A stretch of DNA of 64,000 nucleotides from Candidatus Omnitrophota bacterium (GTDB lineage: Bacteria; Hinthialibacterota; Hinthialibacteria; OLB16). Positions 34,590 to 43,969 of the stretch are shown piece after piece (the first letter of the stretch is position 1; the number at the start of each line of letters is the position of its first letter). A model generated the notes under the pieces. That model was not told the origin of the DNA, did no database searches, and saw only the letters and a program-made list of their open reading frames with translations. The DNA lies in contig JACKFH010000014.1 of assembly GCA_020632575.1 (NCBI GenBank), positions 17,707 through 81,706 on the forward strand, in the 5' to 3' direction. The translations under genes and the position numbers were made by a program.

Positions 34590-35534
34590 CTACCGCGAAG
34601 CGGACTTCCCATGATCGATCACCACTTGGAGGACCGTTTGCCCCACTTCTTTGACCGCCTGAGGGTCGCACTTATCGAGCGTGTCTTTCAGGGTGTCGAG
34701 ATAAGGGTAGTCGTAATCGATCATCAGGGCGGCGGGGACTCCGGCGTTTTGGAAGGCGGTGTGGTCATCCCAGATGGAGTAATTGGCGGGGAGACGGAGG
34801 CTAGGGAGATCGAGTTTCTCGATCGCGTTTTGGATTTTCGCGGACCACCGGGGGGCCCGAGCGATGGAACTCTGATCGAGGCCGACTTGGGCGTTCTTCC
34901 CGCCGACGACATCGATGACCAGGACCGCGCCATACTGAGAGAGAGTCCCTTCCTTGACCCGGTCGAAGACAAATTTTCTGGAGCCGAGGAAATAACCCTT
35001 GGGGATGAACTCTTTGGGGAGCGGTTCCTCGGCATCGAACATGACGATGTCCACTGGGATGTTCGCGTTCTTTTCGCTGAGAACGGACGCGAGCTCGAGA
35101 AGAATCGCGGTTCCCGAGCCCCCATCGCAGGCGCCGATCACTCCCCGCACACGGTGGAGGGATTCATCCTCCTCGCGATCGGGCCAGGGGCGGGTGTCGA
35201 AATGAGTGCCGAGGAGGAGCCGGTTCTCCTTGACCTCGGGAGCGAACTGGAACCAGATGTTTTCGATCTTGACCGGCTCGGTCCCCTCGACCTCCATGGT
35301 TCCGTGGCTCTCTCGCAGTTGCCCCTGACAGTTTTGGAAAACGGAGCGCATGTAGTTTTTGGCTTGCTCGTTCCCTGGACTGCCTGTGTACCGCTCGCCG
35401 AAGGAGACGAGTTGCTCCAGATGGAACCAGGCTTGTCGCCCCTCGAAATCTGTCGCATTTACTAATGGATCCTGAGCCCAAATTTGGGTGGGTAGGATTG
35501 CCATTAGAATGAGCCCAAGCGCCTTACTCCCCAT
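34590..35534 (-). CDS. Secreted M28-family zinc peptidase / glutaminyl cyclase-like
   Basis: A 314-residue protein with a signal peptide (MGSKALGLILMAILPTQIWA, then QD). Zinc-site motifs of the M28/QC family are all present: LLLGTHFDTRPWPD (His111, Asp113), GACDGGSGTAILLELA (Asp137), VMFDAEEPLP (Glu169-Glu170), SIWDDHTAFQNAGVPAALMI (Asp near 254) and a C-terminal DTLDKC. The DTRPW and DDHTAF versions are closer to glutaminyl-peptide cyclotransferases than to aminopeptidases. It would form N-terminal pyroglutamate on exported proteins or cleave peptides in the periplasm. Its start overlaps the end of the upstream gene by 11 bases. Confidence 0.82.
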   Translation of the reverse strand: MGSKALGLILMAILPTQIWAQDPLVNATDFEGRQAWFHLEQLVSFGERYTGSPGNEQAKNYMRSVFQNCQGQLRESHGTMEVEGTEPVKIENIWFQFAPEVKENRLLLGTHFDTRPWPDREEDESLHRVRGVIGACDGGSGTAILLELASVLSEKNANIPVDIVMFDAEEPLPKEFIPKGYFLGSRKFVFDRVKEGTLSQYGAVLVIDVVGGKNAQVGLDQSSIARAPRWSAKIQNAIEKLDLPSLRLPANYSIWDDHTAFQNAGVPAALMIDYDYPYLDTLKDTLDKCDPQAVKEVGQTVLQVVIDHGKSASR

Positions 35535-37128
35535 GTCGCAAAACCCCTCGGAATGCGTAGGTGTCGATCGGGTTGAACCGGTCGGTGAGGATTGGGCCTT
35601 TGGGAAAGTCCGCGGACTCCTCGGACGGAATCAGGTCTTCGGCGATTCCCAAGAGATCTTTGCGTCCCTCAGCATGAGAGGCGTCGAACTGGGCGGCACG
35701 GTCGAGCAGGGTTTCGATCGAGGGCGCCTCTTCGGCTTTGACCCCCACAAAGATCACATTACGGGTGAGTTCCGTTCCGATCCCAATCCCATAACCCTGA
35801 GCGTAGACATAGACATGCGGAAAGACTTTGGAAATGGTCGGATGGAGGGATTGGTAAACCTGGGCGAGCGGCCCCTCCAGGGCGCTGTTGGTGTTCATGA
35901 TGAAGACCCCGCCGGGGTTGAGCTTTTCGGATATCTCCTGGAAGTACTCTTGAGTGGCGAGGTGGAATGGAATTTGTCCTCCGATGGTGAAAGCATCGAG
36001 GATGACCACATCCCATTTTTGGTCGCTACGACGAACGAACTGTCTGCCATCGACCGCGTGGAGGTGGGTGACCTCATCCTCCTCAAGGTGGAAGTAGTCT
36101 GTGCAGACCTCAAGGACAACCGGGTCGATATCGACCACGTCGATGCGCTCGAGAGACGGATAGAATCTTTTGAACTCACGCGGGCCGATGCCTCCGCCGG
36201 CGCCGATGAAGGCGACCGATTTCATATCCGGGTTCAACAGCGAGGCGAGATGGAAAGTGTCGGTGTAACGGCAAGTGGACCAGTAGGGCGGTTTGAGATC
36301 GATGGAACTTTCGACGAAGTTATCGAACCTGAGCTGGCGGTCCCTGAAGGTGTCTACCACAGAAACGTTATGATAAGGGGTTTCGGCGAAGTAAGCGACT
36401 CGTTTGGGCCCGGTGGCGGCCATGGTTTGATGCAAACCAAGGGTGATGGCTCCCGATATGGCAATGAGAAAAATGAGTGGTGTGACCGCCTGGGCTCCGG
36501 AGGTGAGCACCTTGGTTTGGATGGCGCACACAAAGAGAGACGCCGCGAGCAGAATCGCGATGCCGGCCACACCCAACAACGGAATCAGGAAGAAGGAGGT
36601 GACAAGCGTCCCGACAATACTACCCATGGCCGAAATGGCATAAATTCGCCCGGCGGTCGTCCCGACCTTGCTGATTTCCGCGACACAAGCATGCACGGCG
36701 ATTGGGGAGACCATGGCGATCAACAGGCTGGCGGGAGCGAAAAGCAGCAGCGACGCTCCCAAAGTCCCCATTCGCGCTCCAAGCGGTTCGAAGGTTCTGC
36801 ATACCGTCGCCTGGATCGCGGGGGCTAAAAGGATAAAGGCGCCGGCGCCAATCAGGATCAATGGAAGCGAGGTGGAGGCGAGGTATCTTTCGGTGATCTT
36901 CCCGCCCAAGGCGTAACCGATGGTCATCGATCCGAGGAAGAGGGAGATGACCGCGCCCCAGACATAGATTGAGTTCCCAAAAGAGGGAGCCAGGAATCGT
37001 GTGGCGATGATTTCAAACGACATCAGCGAAGCGCCGCAGATGAAGACGGTTATTTGGAGAGAAAGGTCGGACAGGGACCGGAGCGATTCCTCGGGTTCGG
37101 CCTTTTGTGTGGTGTTCTTCTTCGACAA
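35524..37128 (-). CDS. Membrane-fused spermidine synthase-like protein
   Basis: A 534-residue fusion. Residues about 25-235 form seven or more hydrophobic helices (GASLMSFEIIATRFLAPSFG, then WGAVISLFLGSMTIGYALGG). Residues about 250-530 are a spermidine-synthase-type Rossmann domain (SVAFIGAGGGIGPREFKRFY, RIDVVDIDPVVLEVC, WDVVILDAFTIGGQIPFHL). These fused proteins are widespread, and their product is often uncertain; the strict polyamine-site residues are not all evident. It begins with TTG, preceded by GAGGTAAAGAA. It is probably co-transcribed with the M28 peptidase downstream. Confidence 0.8.
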   Translation of the reverse strand: MSKKNTTQKAEPEESLRSLSDLSLQITVFICGASLMSFEIIATRFLAPSFGNSIYVWGAVISLFLGSMTIGYALGGKITERYLASTSLPLILIGAGAFILLAPAIQATVCRTFEPLGARMGTLGASLLLFAPASLLIAMVSPIAVHACVAEISKVGTTAGRIYAISAMGSIVGTLVTSFFLIPLLGVAGIAILLAASLFVCAIQTKVLTSGAQAVTPLIFLIAISGAITLGLHQTMAATGPKRVAYFAETPYHNVSVVDTFRDRQLRFDNFVESSIDLKPPYWSTCRYTDTFHLASLLNPDMKSVAFIGAGGGIGPREFKRFYPSLERIDVVDIDPVVLEVCTDYFHLEEDEVTHLHAVDGRQFVRRSDQKWDVVILDAFTIGGQIPFHLATQEYFQEISEKLNPGGVFIMNTNSALEGPLAQVYQSLHPTISKVFPHVYVYAQGYGIGIGTELTRNVIFVGVKAEEAPSIETLLDRAAQFDASHAEGRKDLLGIAEDLIPSEESADFPKGPILTDRFNPIDTYAFRGVLRHGE

Positions 37129-37182
37129 TTCTTTACCTCGTAGGGGGTTTCCGGAAGAAGAGTAGGCGGGATTCGGGAAAGG

Positions 37183-38316
37183 TCAACGGGTCCGGCTGCC
37201 GGTGAAATCGACCAATCGATGCAGGATTTCCAAGGAATCGTCATCCCGACAGTCTTTGAGGAGACGATCCAGTTGTTCGTGACAGATCTTTTGAAGTTCG
37301 AGGATTCGCTCCCGGACTTGGTCGAGGATTCCCTCTTCGCGCAGACGATCCGCAATCTCCTCGGGACCTCCCGCCTCGCTCAGGAAATTCTTCAGTGCCT
37401 CGGGCCCACCGATCCGCTCACGGAACAAAATGAGGGGCAGTGTGTACTTGCCATCGGCGGCGTCGCTGCCGGTCTGTTTGCCGAGAGTTTCCGGGTCGGA
37501 GGTGAAATCGAGGAGGTCATCGGCCATTTGGAAAACAAGGCCCAGCGTGTTCCCGAACCGATACCAATCCTCCGCCAGGTCCTCGCGACCGCACAGGACC
37601 GCGGTGGATTCGCTGCAACAGCCGATGAGAGCCGCAGTCTTCATTTCGATCAATCGAAAATAGGCCTCCTCTGGAATCGAGTGACGGCCAATCCACTGCA
37701 GCTGTTCCACCTCTCCTCGGCACATGGCCGATGTCGCGCGGCATGTGGCCGAGACAATCCGCATAATTTCGCATTCGGACAACATTTCGAAGGCGCGGGC
37801 ATAGAGGTGATCGCCCATTAACACCGCGGGGGCGTTGTCGAAAAGGGTCGGCATCGAGGGCTTGCCCCGACGGAGGTCGGCGTTGTCGATCACATCGTCA
37901 TGGAGAAGCGTGGCCAGGTGAATGAGTTCGAGAGCGGAGGCGAGAGTCACCGTCTTCGGATTTTCCGCCGCGAGGGTGCGCGCGATAACGAGAATCAGGG
38001 TGGCGCGGTAGAGTTTCCCGCCTCGGGACACCAAGTGTTCCGCCATGCGCAAGGGAGTCGATTTTGAGGCAGAATCCTCTCCGGATTCGAGCAGCCTAAG
38101 GAGCCAGTCCGGATGGTCCCATTCCTTCCAGTCCGCCTGACCGCCGGTGGAAATCAGGAGTTCGCCGAAACCCTCCTGTCGGAAAATCCGCTCCGCAATC
38201 ATCTCTCTCACCTGTGAGAGATCGGATTGGTAAGGCTCCAGAAGGTCGGACAACCCCCGATTGGGCGCGGTTTTTCTCGGATCGATGGACGGTGAAACGG
38301 TCGAGAGCGAATTCAT
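37183..38316 (-). CDS. Polyprenyl diphosphate synthase
   Basis: A 377-residue trans-prenyltransferase that extends isoprenoid diphosphates with isopentenyl diphosphate, for quinone side chains or carrier lipids. The first Asp-rich motif is LLHDDVIDNADLRRG (DDVID, residues 140-144), the second is FQMADDLLDF (266-270), and the substrate loop is SRGGKLYRATL. It is longer than usual because of an N-terminal extension of about 60-90 residues containing no recognised domain. Product length cannot be read from the sequence; octaprenyl- or heptaprenyl-type enzymes are closest. It stands apart from the preceding minus-strand genes by about 55 bases. Confidence 0.88.
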   Translation of the reverse strand: MNSLSTVSPSIDPRKTAPNRGLSDLLEPYQSDLSQVREMIAERIFRQEGFGELLISTGGQADWKEWDHPDWLLRLLESGEDSASKSTPLRMAEHLVSRGGKLYRATLILVIARTLAAENPKTVTLASALELIHLATLLHDDVIDNADLRRGKPSMPTLFDNAPAVLMGDHLYARAFEMLSECEIMRIVSATCRATSAMCRGEVEQLQWIGRHSIPEEAYFRLIEMKTAALIGCCSESTAVLCGREDLAEDWYRFGNTLGLVFQMADDLLDFTSDPETLGKQTGSDAADGKYTLPLILFRERIGGPEALKNFLSEAGGPEEIADRLREEGILDQVRERILELQKICHEQLDRLLKDCRDDDSLEILHRLVDFTGSRTR

Positions 38317-38496
38317 TCAAACACCTGTTTTCCGGGCGTTGCGAAGCGGGGCGACGAGCGAGTGTCACCCGCGCCAATCAACACCCGGATTTTGATTGAT
38401 TCTAGAATCGCGACCCACTATGTCAAGCAAGAAGGAGGCCGGGGTGTGGAAATGGAAGCCATCCAGGGACCGAGGGAGGGTTCCGGAAGGGCCCTT

Positions 38497-39489
38497 TTAG
38501 CGATTTCCCCGGAGGGATCGAAGCATGGAAATGAGTTCTTCCGACGTGGCGCTGGTCTCTTCGATTTGCATCCAGATCGGTGAGAGGGAAAACAGGAATT
38601 CGGCAATTGGCGGCGGAGTTTCCTCCTCGGTTGGCGTTGGCGTATTGGTTGGAGTGAAGGTGAAAGTCGGGGGCCTTTCAGTCGGCGTTTTGGTTGGGGT
38701 GAAGGTCGGGACCATGAAGGGGGTTCGAGTGGCCGTGATCGAATTTGTCGTTTCGCGCACGGACACCGAAATGTCATCGACTCCCCAACTTTCGTTCGAG
38801 ATGTCCTGAAGACCCGAAGCGAAGAGTTGGAAATTAAGGTTGCCGCTGTGTTGGAAAGTAAAAACCAATCGATAGACCGAGTCCTGATAGATGTTTTCGA
38901 TCGAGTTAAAATATCCGAGGGTGTCATTTTCGACCGCTCCGGTTCGGGGGTTGTTTTGGATGAGGTCGGAAGGGTTGTAAGTGTTGGGGTATGACTGCCC
39001 GTATTCAGGGTACAACATTGGCCGTTGAGCGTTCCGGAAAGTGGTGTAAAGAAGGACATTTCCGCCGTCATACCCGACCTGAAAAACGTCCGGTCCGCGC
39101 TCATCCAAATCGAAATTGCCATCCCAACTTCGGATGAGGAAGAGATCGAATCGAACGGTGACTCGGTCATGTTCGGGAAGATTGGACAACGCCAAACTGA
39201 CTCCGCCATTGCTGAGTTCTCCCAAGAAGGTGTCCGGAGGATGAATTCCCGACCCGGGAGACGTGGTGGTGGTCTGGGTGTTCAGGGAGACCGAGACGCC
39301 TGGCGCGATGGTCTCCCCGTTCGCCTCAAAGGTGTTCGAATACACCTGAGTGTTCGACAAAGCGGGCTGGGGATTGAGGATCGACAATCCAACGGTGACC
39401 AGCCAAGTAAAGTATGGAACCGAAAATCCACACGAAAGATCCATCACGCGGTGTATTGCTTTTCGTTCTCGGCTGGGATTTCTGTCCAT
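38497..39489 (-). CDS. Secreted protein with beta-sandwich domain and TPT-rich linker
   Basis: A 330-residue protein. GGAGAGGGAG precedes the ATG. The signal peptide has a long basic n-region and a hydrophobic core (FSVPYFTWLVTVGLSILNPQ) and ends near ALS. Residues about 45-245 are a beta-rich domain (TFLGELSNGGVSLALSNLPE, VRFDLFLIRSWDGNFDLDER, SWGVDDISVSVRE) of the PEP-CTERM/lectin-like kind that is common in exported proteins. A Thr/Pro linker (about 260-295) follows, and the protein ends EFLFSLSPIWMQIEE plus a short helical tail. No function is assignable. The FxFSxxxWM ending is shared with other secreted proteins in the window. Confidence 0.7.
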   Translation of the reverse strand: MDRNPSRERKAIHRVMDLSCGFSVPYFTWLVTVGLSILNPQPALSNTQVYSNTFEANGETIAPGVSVSLNTQTTTTSPGSGIHPPDTFLGELSNGGVSLALSNLPEHDRVTVRFDLFLIRSWDGNFDLDERGPDVFQVGYDGGNVLLYTTFRNAQRPMLYPEYGQSYPNTYNPSDLIQNNPRTGAVENDTLGYFNSIENIYQDSVYRLVFTFQHSGNLNFQLFASGLQDISNESWGVDDISVSVRETTNSITATRTPFMVPTFTPTKTPTERPPTFTFTPTNTPTPTEEETPPPIAEFLFSLSPIWMQIEETSATSEELISMLRSLRGNR

Positions 39490-39696
39490 GAGGCTCCCTC
39501 TCCAATTCTGAACAGTTATCTTTCAACGAAATGTAACATAGAAATAATTAAGACTCAATACCACATTTCTTAAAATCCCGGATAGGCTCGCCTTCCAAGT
39601 TGTTGGAGAGTTCGTTTGATGGCATGGGATCTCGGATAAGTGACCGAAATCGTTTAGGATAAGTGTCAGCGGGATAGAGAGGAGAACGAACTCGCG

Positions 39697-39987
39697 ATGC
39701 CGATTTATGAGTACGAACCGGATGGAGAGAGTGTCTGCCCCTTTTGCTGCCGGGGATTTGAACTCATCCAGAAAATCTCCGATCCGCCATTAGCCGAATG
39801 CCCGGAATGTGGTGAGGCGTGCAAGCGAATGTTCTCGGCGTTCGCGGTCAATGAGAGCGAGCGCAGTCTCTTGAGCAACAAGAATGTCGAAGCCCAAGGC
39901 TTCACAAAATACGAAAAGAAGGGTGACGGTTACTACGAGCGTACGGCGGGCAAACAGGGCCCCGACAAGCTCATGGCCGGAGACTGA
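39697..39987 (+). CDS. FmdB-family zinc-ribbon protein
   Basis: A 96-residue protein that starts MPIYEYEPDG, the hallmark of the FmdB family. It has two CxxC pairs (VCPFCCRG and ECPECGEACKRMFSAF) that form a zinc ribbon, then a Lys/Glu-rich tail. GAGAGGAGAA lies about ten bases upstream of the ATG. The family's function is unknown, with a regulatory role proposed in methylotrophs. The insertion between YEPDGES and the first CPFC is a little longer than usual, but both cysteine pairs are present. It is the first gene of the plus-strand run that continues with moaB. Confidence 0.85.
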   Translation: MPIYEYEPDGESVCPFCCRGFELIQKISDPPLAECPECGEACKRMFSAFAVNESERSLLSNKNVEAQGFTKYEKKGDGYYERTAGKQGPDKLMAGD

Positions 39988-39994
39988 TGGGTCA

Positions 39995-40519
39995 ATGTCC
40001 TCCTCGGTCGAACACAAAGAGAAAGCCGCTCAAATCGGAGCGGTGGCCATTGCCCTGGTGACAGTCAGCGACACTCGGACGTCCGAAACCGACAAGAACG
40101 GCGAATACCTCCGCGGCCAACTGGAAGAATTGGGACATCGGCTTGTCGAGTATCGGATTATCCCCGATGAAAAGTCCGAAATAGAAAAGGCCTTGACCGA
40201 CTTAATCGGAGAAAACTGCGATATACTGATTTTTAATGGTGGAACCGGGATCGGGCCGAGAGATGTCACCATTGACATCGTGGAGAAGAAATTCGAAAAA
40301 CACCTGCCCGGATTCGGCGAGATTTTTCGGATGCTGAGTTACGAGCAGATCGGCTCCGCCGCGATTCTTTCGCGGGCGGCCGCGGGATATTTGGGATCCA
40401 CCGCGGTGTTTTGCCTCCCCGGATCCAGCAAAGCGGTTCAATTGGGTTGGGAGAAACTGATCGCTCCGGAATTGAGGCACCTTGCCTGGGAGCAAAAACG
40501 TTCAAATCGGTTACCCTGA
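39995..40519 (+). CDS. moaB: Molybdopterin adenylyltransferase-like protein MoaB
   Basis: A 174-residue protein of the MoaB/MogA fold, which binds molybdopterin and takes part in molybdenum-cofactor assembly. Signatures are VTVSDTRTSETDKNGEYLRG, ILIFNGGTGIGPRDVTIDIV, LPGFGEIFRMLSYEQIGSAA, SRAAAGYLGSTAVFCLPGSS and KLIAPELRHL. I chose the ATG at 39995, eight bases after the fmdB-like stop; the longer frame upstream runs through that gene. No other Mo-cofactor genes are in the window, so the pathway is presumably encoded elsewhere. Confidence 0.9.
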   Translation: MSSSVEHKEKAAQIGAVAIALVTVSDTRTSETDKNGEYLRGQLEELGHRLVEYRIIPDEKSEIEKALTDLIGENCDILIFNGGTGIGPRDVTIDIVEKKFEKHLPGFGEIFRMLSYEQIGSAAILSRAAAGYLGSTAVFCLPGSSKAVQLGWEKLIAPELRHLAWEQKRSNRLP

Positions 40520-40567
40520 TCCGGCTGTTCCGTTCGAAGACTCATAACCTGAAAGGAATCAAGATAC

Positions 40568-41392
40568 ATGATCGAACCTGTCGTCCTACCCGACGTCCAA
40601 CAATCCGAGGACCTTCGAGGCATTGAACTTTGGAAGGTTGGCGTTAAGAAATTTGAGATCCCCATCCAACTGACCCAAAAGGATGGAAACAAACAGACGG
40701 TGCACGCCTTCGCCACCATGAGTGTGGGGCTTTCCAAAAGTCGGAAGGGTGTGCACATGTCCCGGTTTGTCCTTCAGCTCTCCGAGTGGAGTCGTTCGAG
40801 GGTTTTTGAACTCGACCTGCGACCCTTTTTGCAGGAGGCGATGGAGCGATTGGACGCTCAGTCGGCCCACGTTGAACTCGATTTCCGCTACTTCATTGAA
40901 AAGAAAGCCCCCGTGACTGGGTTAAGCGCACCCATGGCCTACGGGTGCAAATTCGACGCCTCGATCACGGGAAACGGGATCGAGGAAGATTACCGTTTCG
41001 TCCTTTCGGTGGCGGTCCCGATCGGCAATCTGTGCCCCTGCAGCAAAGAGATATCGGATTACGGGGCTCATAATCAGCGCGCCTTCATCCGTGCACAGGC
41101 CTTATTGGATTCGACCCCCAACGCCCCCGTGGTTTGGATCGAGGATTTGGTGTCGGGACTTGAGGAAGCGGCATCTTGCCCGGTTTATCCCTTTCTGAAA
41201 CGACCGGATGAAAAACATGTGACCGAAACCCAATACGAGAACCCGAAGTTTGTGGAGGATGTGATCCGGGATGCCACACTGGTGCTTAGGGATTTCCCTG
41301 GGATCCGGGGTTTCTCGCTCGAGGTCGAGGCCTTCGAGAGCATCCACGACCACAACGCCTGGGCGGCTCATCGCGAAAATTTCCATGGGTGA
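40568..41392 (+). CDS. folE2: GTP cyclohydrolase FolE2 (type IB)
   Basis: A 274-residue enzyme that makes dihydroneopterin triphosphate from GTP, the first step of folate (and queuosine) synthesis. FolE2 signatures include GVKKFEIPIQLTQKDGNKQT at the start, SVGLSKSRKGVHMSRFV, SVAVPIGNLCPCSKEISDYG (metal-binding Cys), AHNQRAFIRAQ and the C-terminal RDFPGIRGFSLEVEAFESIH with DHNAWA. The type IB enzyme uses metals other than zinc, so genomes often keep it for zinc limitation. GAAAGGA lies about ten bases upstream. The gene sits 48 bases after moaB. Confidence 0.95.
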   Translation: MIEPVVLPDVQQSEDLRGIELWKVGVKKFEIPIQLTQKDGNKQTVHAFATMSVGLSKSRKGVHMSRFVLQLSEWSRSRVFELDLRPFLQEAMERLDAQSAHVELDFRYFIEKKAPVTGLSAPMAYGCKFDASITGNGIEEDYRFVLSVAVPIGNLCPCSKEISDYGAHNQRAFIRAQALLDSTPNAPVVWIEDLVSGLEEAASCPVYPFLKRPDEKHVTETQYENPKFVEDVIRDATLVLRDFPGIRGFSLEVEAFESIHDHNAWAAHRENFHG

Positions 41393-41457
41393 ACCAAACC
41401 CTCTAACAGGAACTGGATTTCCGCTTATCAGGTTATGGACATTTGTAAAAAATCCTC

Positions 41458-41486
41458 TTGAGATCCATCCGGATTCAGGTTATATT
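41458..41486 (+). promoter_or_regulatory. Sigma-70-like promoter before the radical SAM gene
   Basis: TTGAGA (41458-41463), a 17-base spacer and TATATT (41481-41486) give a start near 41493 and a leader of about 73 nt to the ATG at 41566. A second TATAAT at 41524-41529 has no good -35. Confidence 0.6.
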
Positions 41487-41565
41487 AATCGTCAGAGGGG
41501 CGGAAACCGATTGGAGCCCCCGTTATAATTGGATTGTGTCTAACCCTGAGAGAGGCTGAATCTCC

Positions 41566-43047
41566 ATGAGAATTGCTTTTGTACTCGATAACATCATCCT
41601 TGGACAGGAACCGCTGGGCGTCACCACCATGGGCGCTCTGCTCAAGCAACACGGGCATCAGGTGGATTACTTCGATTTTCCCCCGCAGGAATCGAAATGG
41701 AACATCGATGATGTGGTGGCCTTCCAACCCGACATCGTTGGATACTCCATCTCTTCGGGGCTTCACAATCGTTATTTAAGATTCAATCGTCTCCTCAAGG
41801 AGCAGTTGCCCAACCTGTTCACTATTATCGGGGGACCGCATCCCTCCTTCTTTCCGAACTTTTTGGAGAAGGAAGGGGTCGACGCGATTTGTGTGGGCGA
41901 GGGCGAACAACCGATGCTCGAACTGGCCAACGCGATGGAACAAGGGGATTCGCCCTATGAGGTCGCGGGACTTCATTTGAAACTCCCCGATGGGACAAGA
42001 AGGGTCAATCCGCCTCGGCCCTACGAGCAGGATTTGGACAAGATCCCGTTCCCCGACCACAGTTTCATTCGAAAATTTCCGCACCTTCGTGACAGCCCAA
42101 TCGCCTATGTCATGTGCGGTCGCGGTTGTCCGTACAACTGCAATTTTTGTTTCAACCATGTTTCCATCGATCTGCAGGCGGGTCGCTACACGCGCTACCG
42201 CTCCCCCGAAAACATTATCGAGGAATGCTTGGAGCTGAGAGATCGATACGGGAAGCGGTATATTGCTTTCCAAGATGACACTTTTTCGCTGAACTACCGA
42301 TTCCTCGAAAAATTCCTCCCGCTATATAAGGAGCAGGTGGGTCTTCCCTACCTCGCTCACCTCCGAGCGGACAACATCACTCCGAAGATGGCGAAGTTGC
42401 TTGGGGACACCGGCTGCAAACGGGGAGTGATCGGTCTGGAAAATGGCAACGAGGACATTCGCATCAAGATCCTCGACAAGACAGTGACCGATGAGGATAT
42501 CATTCGATGCAGCGAGTTGTTGCATGACAATAGCATCGAGTTCCTAAGTCAAAATATGTTTGGAGTGCCAGGCGAAACAATCGAAACGGTGTTATCCACG
42601 ATCGAATTGAACATCCGCGCCAAGGCGGATTTGATGGTGATTCACTTTTTCCAACCCTATCCCGGCACCGATCTCGCGCGCATCTCCAGCGAGATGGGAC
42701 TCTGGGAGGGGACGGTCGACGACATCCCGGAATCGAACCACTGGTTTGTGGTGCTCGATATGAAGGACAAGGAATTGATGACCATGCTGGGACATCTCTC
42801 CTACTTTATGCTGGATTATCCGAAGGCTTTCTATTACCTCAAGCCGCTGATCGAGAATTCGAAATCCCGCAAAGTCGCTATGCCGCTTCTCAAACTCTGC
42901 AAATGGCTGGATCAAAAGACCCTCTATTCGAAGAAACGAGGCGTGGGGTCCCGTTGGCATCCGCCCAAGGCTATCATGGCTGCGCCGGAAGCGACCTCCA
43001 CCAACGCCGCTCGAAACATGGAGCCGGTCTATTGTCCATCAGCCTAG
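41566..43047 (+). CDS. B12-binding-domain radical SAM protein
   Basis: A 493-residue protein of the BchE/anaerobic-methylase-like class. Residues about 1-150 form a cobalamin-binding-type Rossmann domain (MGALLKQHGHQVDYFDFPPQ, VGYSISSGLHNRYLRFN, TIIGGPHPSFFPNFLEKEGV, CVGEGEQPM) without an obvious DxHxxG. Residues about 180-400 form the radical SAM core with CGRGCPYNCNFCFN (CxxxCxxC cluster ligands at about 189, 193 and 196) and AFQDDTFSLNYRF. The C-terminus is helical. Members modify small molecules or lipids; the substrate is not evident. The gene has its own promoter and is followed after 26 bases by lipA, so the two may share a transcript. Confidence 0.88.
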   Translation: MRIAFVLDNIILGQEPLGVTTMGALLKQHGHQVDYFDFPPQESKWNIDDVVAFQPDIVGYSISSGLHNRYLRFNRLLKEQLPNLFTIIGGPHPSFFPNFLEKEGVDAICVGEGEQPMLELANAMEQGDSPYEVAGLHLKLPDGTRRVNPPRPYEQDLDKIPFPDHSFIRKFPHLRDSPIAYVMCGRGCPYNCNFCFNHVSIDLQAGRYTRYRSPENIIEECLELRDRYGKRYIAFQDDTFSLNYRFLEKFLPLYKEQVGLPYLAHLRADNITPKMAKLLGDTGCKRGVIGLENGNEDIRIKILDKTVTDEDIIRCSELLHDNSIEFLSQNMFGVPGETIETVLSTIELNIRAKADLMVIHFFQPYPGTDLARISSEMGLWEGTVDDIPESNHWFVVLDMKDKELMTMLGHLSYFMLDYPKAFYYLKPLIENSKSRKVAMPLLKLCKWLDQKTLYSKKRGVGSRWHPPKAIMAAPEATSTNAARNMEPVYCPSA

Positions 43048-43073
43048 AGAAGGGAAACCACGCTTAACCTTTT

Positions 43074-43952
43074 ATGTCATCCACATTCATCCCGATTCAG
43101 ACGCCGGAGCCGAAAAAACCGGCTCGGCTGCCGAAGTGGCTCAAGAAGGAACTCCCCTCTTCTCCGGAATATTTCCGTACAAAAGAGTTGATCAAAGAGC
43201 TTAAATTGCAAACCGTGTGCGAGGAGGCGCGGTGCCCGAACATGGGCGAATGCTGGTCGAAAAACCTGGCCACCATTATGATCCTGGGCCCCAATTGCAC
43301 TCGAACCTGTTCCTTTTGTTCGGTGCCCAAGGGGCCCACTTCGCCAGTTGATCCGGATGAGCCGAGGAGAATGACCGAGGCGATTCGCCAGTTAGGACTC
43401 AAATATTTGGTGCTGACCAGCGTCAACCGTGACGATCTCCCGGACGGAGGCGCTTTCCAGTTTGCCGCGTGCATTCGGTCTTTGCGGGAAAACATCGAGG
43501 ACATCCAGATCGAGATCCTAACTCCCGATTTTCAATACTCCCTGGACGCGAGTCTGGACGCGCTGGCCAACGATCTGCCCGACGTTTGGGCGCACAACAT
43601 CGAGGTGGTGGACCGACTGTCACGGAAGGCGCGCATTAAGGGGAGCCATGACGCGACTCTGGCGTGCCTTAGCCAGATCAAGGAGCGGTTCCCCGAGGTT
43701 CCGACGAAATCGGGCATTATGCTGGGGATGGGGGAGACCGATGAGGAAGTGATCGAAACCTTGAGACTTCTCCTCAAGGTCGGCGTCTCCCATATCACCA
43801 TGGGTCAGTATCTGCGCCCCACGCCAAAACACATGCCGGTCAAGGAGTTCATCACTCCCGATAAATTCGAGGAGTGGGATCGCGTGTGCGAGGAGATGGG
43901 TTTCGAGGTGCGTGAGATTCACCCGTACGCTCGCAGCAGTTACCAGTCGTAA
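43074..43952 (+). CDS. lipA: Lipoyl synthase LipA
   Basis: A 292-residue radical SAM enzyme that inserts two sulfurs into protein-bound octanoyl groups. The auxiliary cluster cysteines are C49, C54 and C60 (TVCEEARCPNMGECW), and the radical SAM cysteines are C75, C79 and C82 (NCTRTCSFCSVPKG). LTSVNRDDLPDGGAFQFA, WAHNIEVVDRLSRKARIKGS, KSGIMLGMGETDEEV and the C-terminal YARSSY (serine ligand) are all present, so it should be functional. No lipB is adjacent. Confidence 0.96.
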   Translation: MSSTFIPIQTPEPKKPARLPKWLKKELPSSPEYFRTKELIKELKLQTVCEEARCPNMGECWSKNLATIMILGPNCTRTCSFCSVPKGPTSPVDPDEPRRMTEAIRQLGLKYLVLTSVNRDDLPDGGAFQFAACIRSLRENIEDIQIEILTPDFQYSLDASLDALANDLPDVWAHNIEVVDRLSRKARIKGSHDATLACLSQIKERFPEVPTKSGIMLGMGETDEEVIETLRLLLKVGVSHITMGQYLRPTPKHMPVKEFITPDKFEEWDRVCEEMGFEVREIHPYARSSYQS

Positions 43953-43969
43953 TCGACCCGCTTCGTTTT

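Noticed and set aside
34503..35465. Plus-strand open frame of 320 codons opposite the M28 peptidase
   Set aside because: The minus strand carries clear zinc-site motifs; the plus frame has no recognisable domain.
35488..36828. Plus-strand open frame of 446 codons opposite the spermidine-synthase-like gene
   Set aside because: The minus strand has membrane helices and a SAM-site motif; the plus frame is Gly/Asp/Arg-rich noise.
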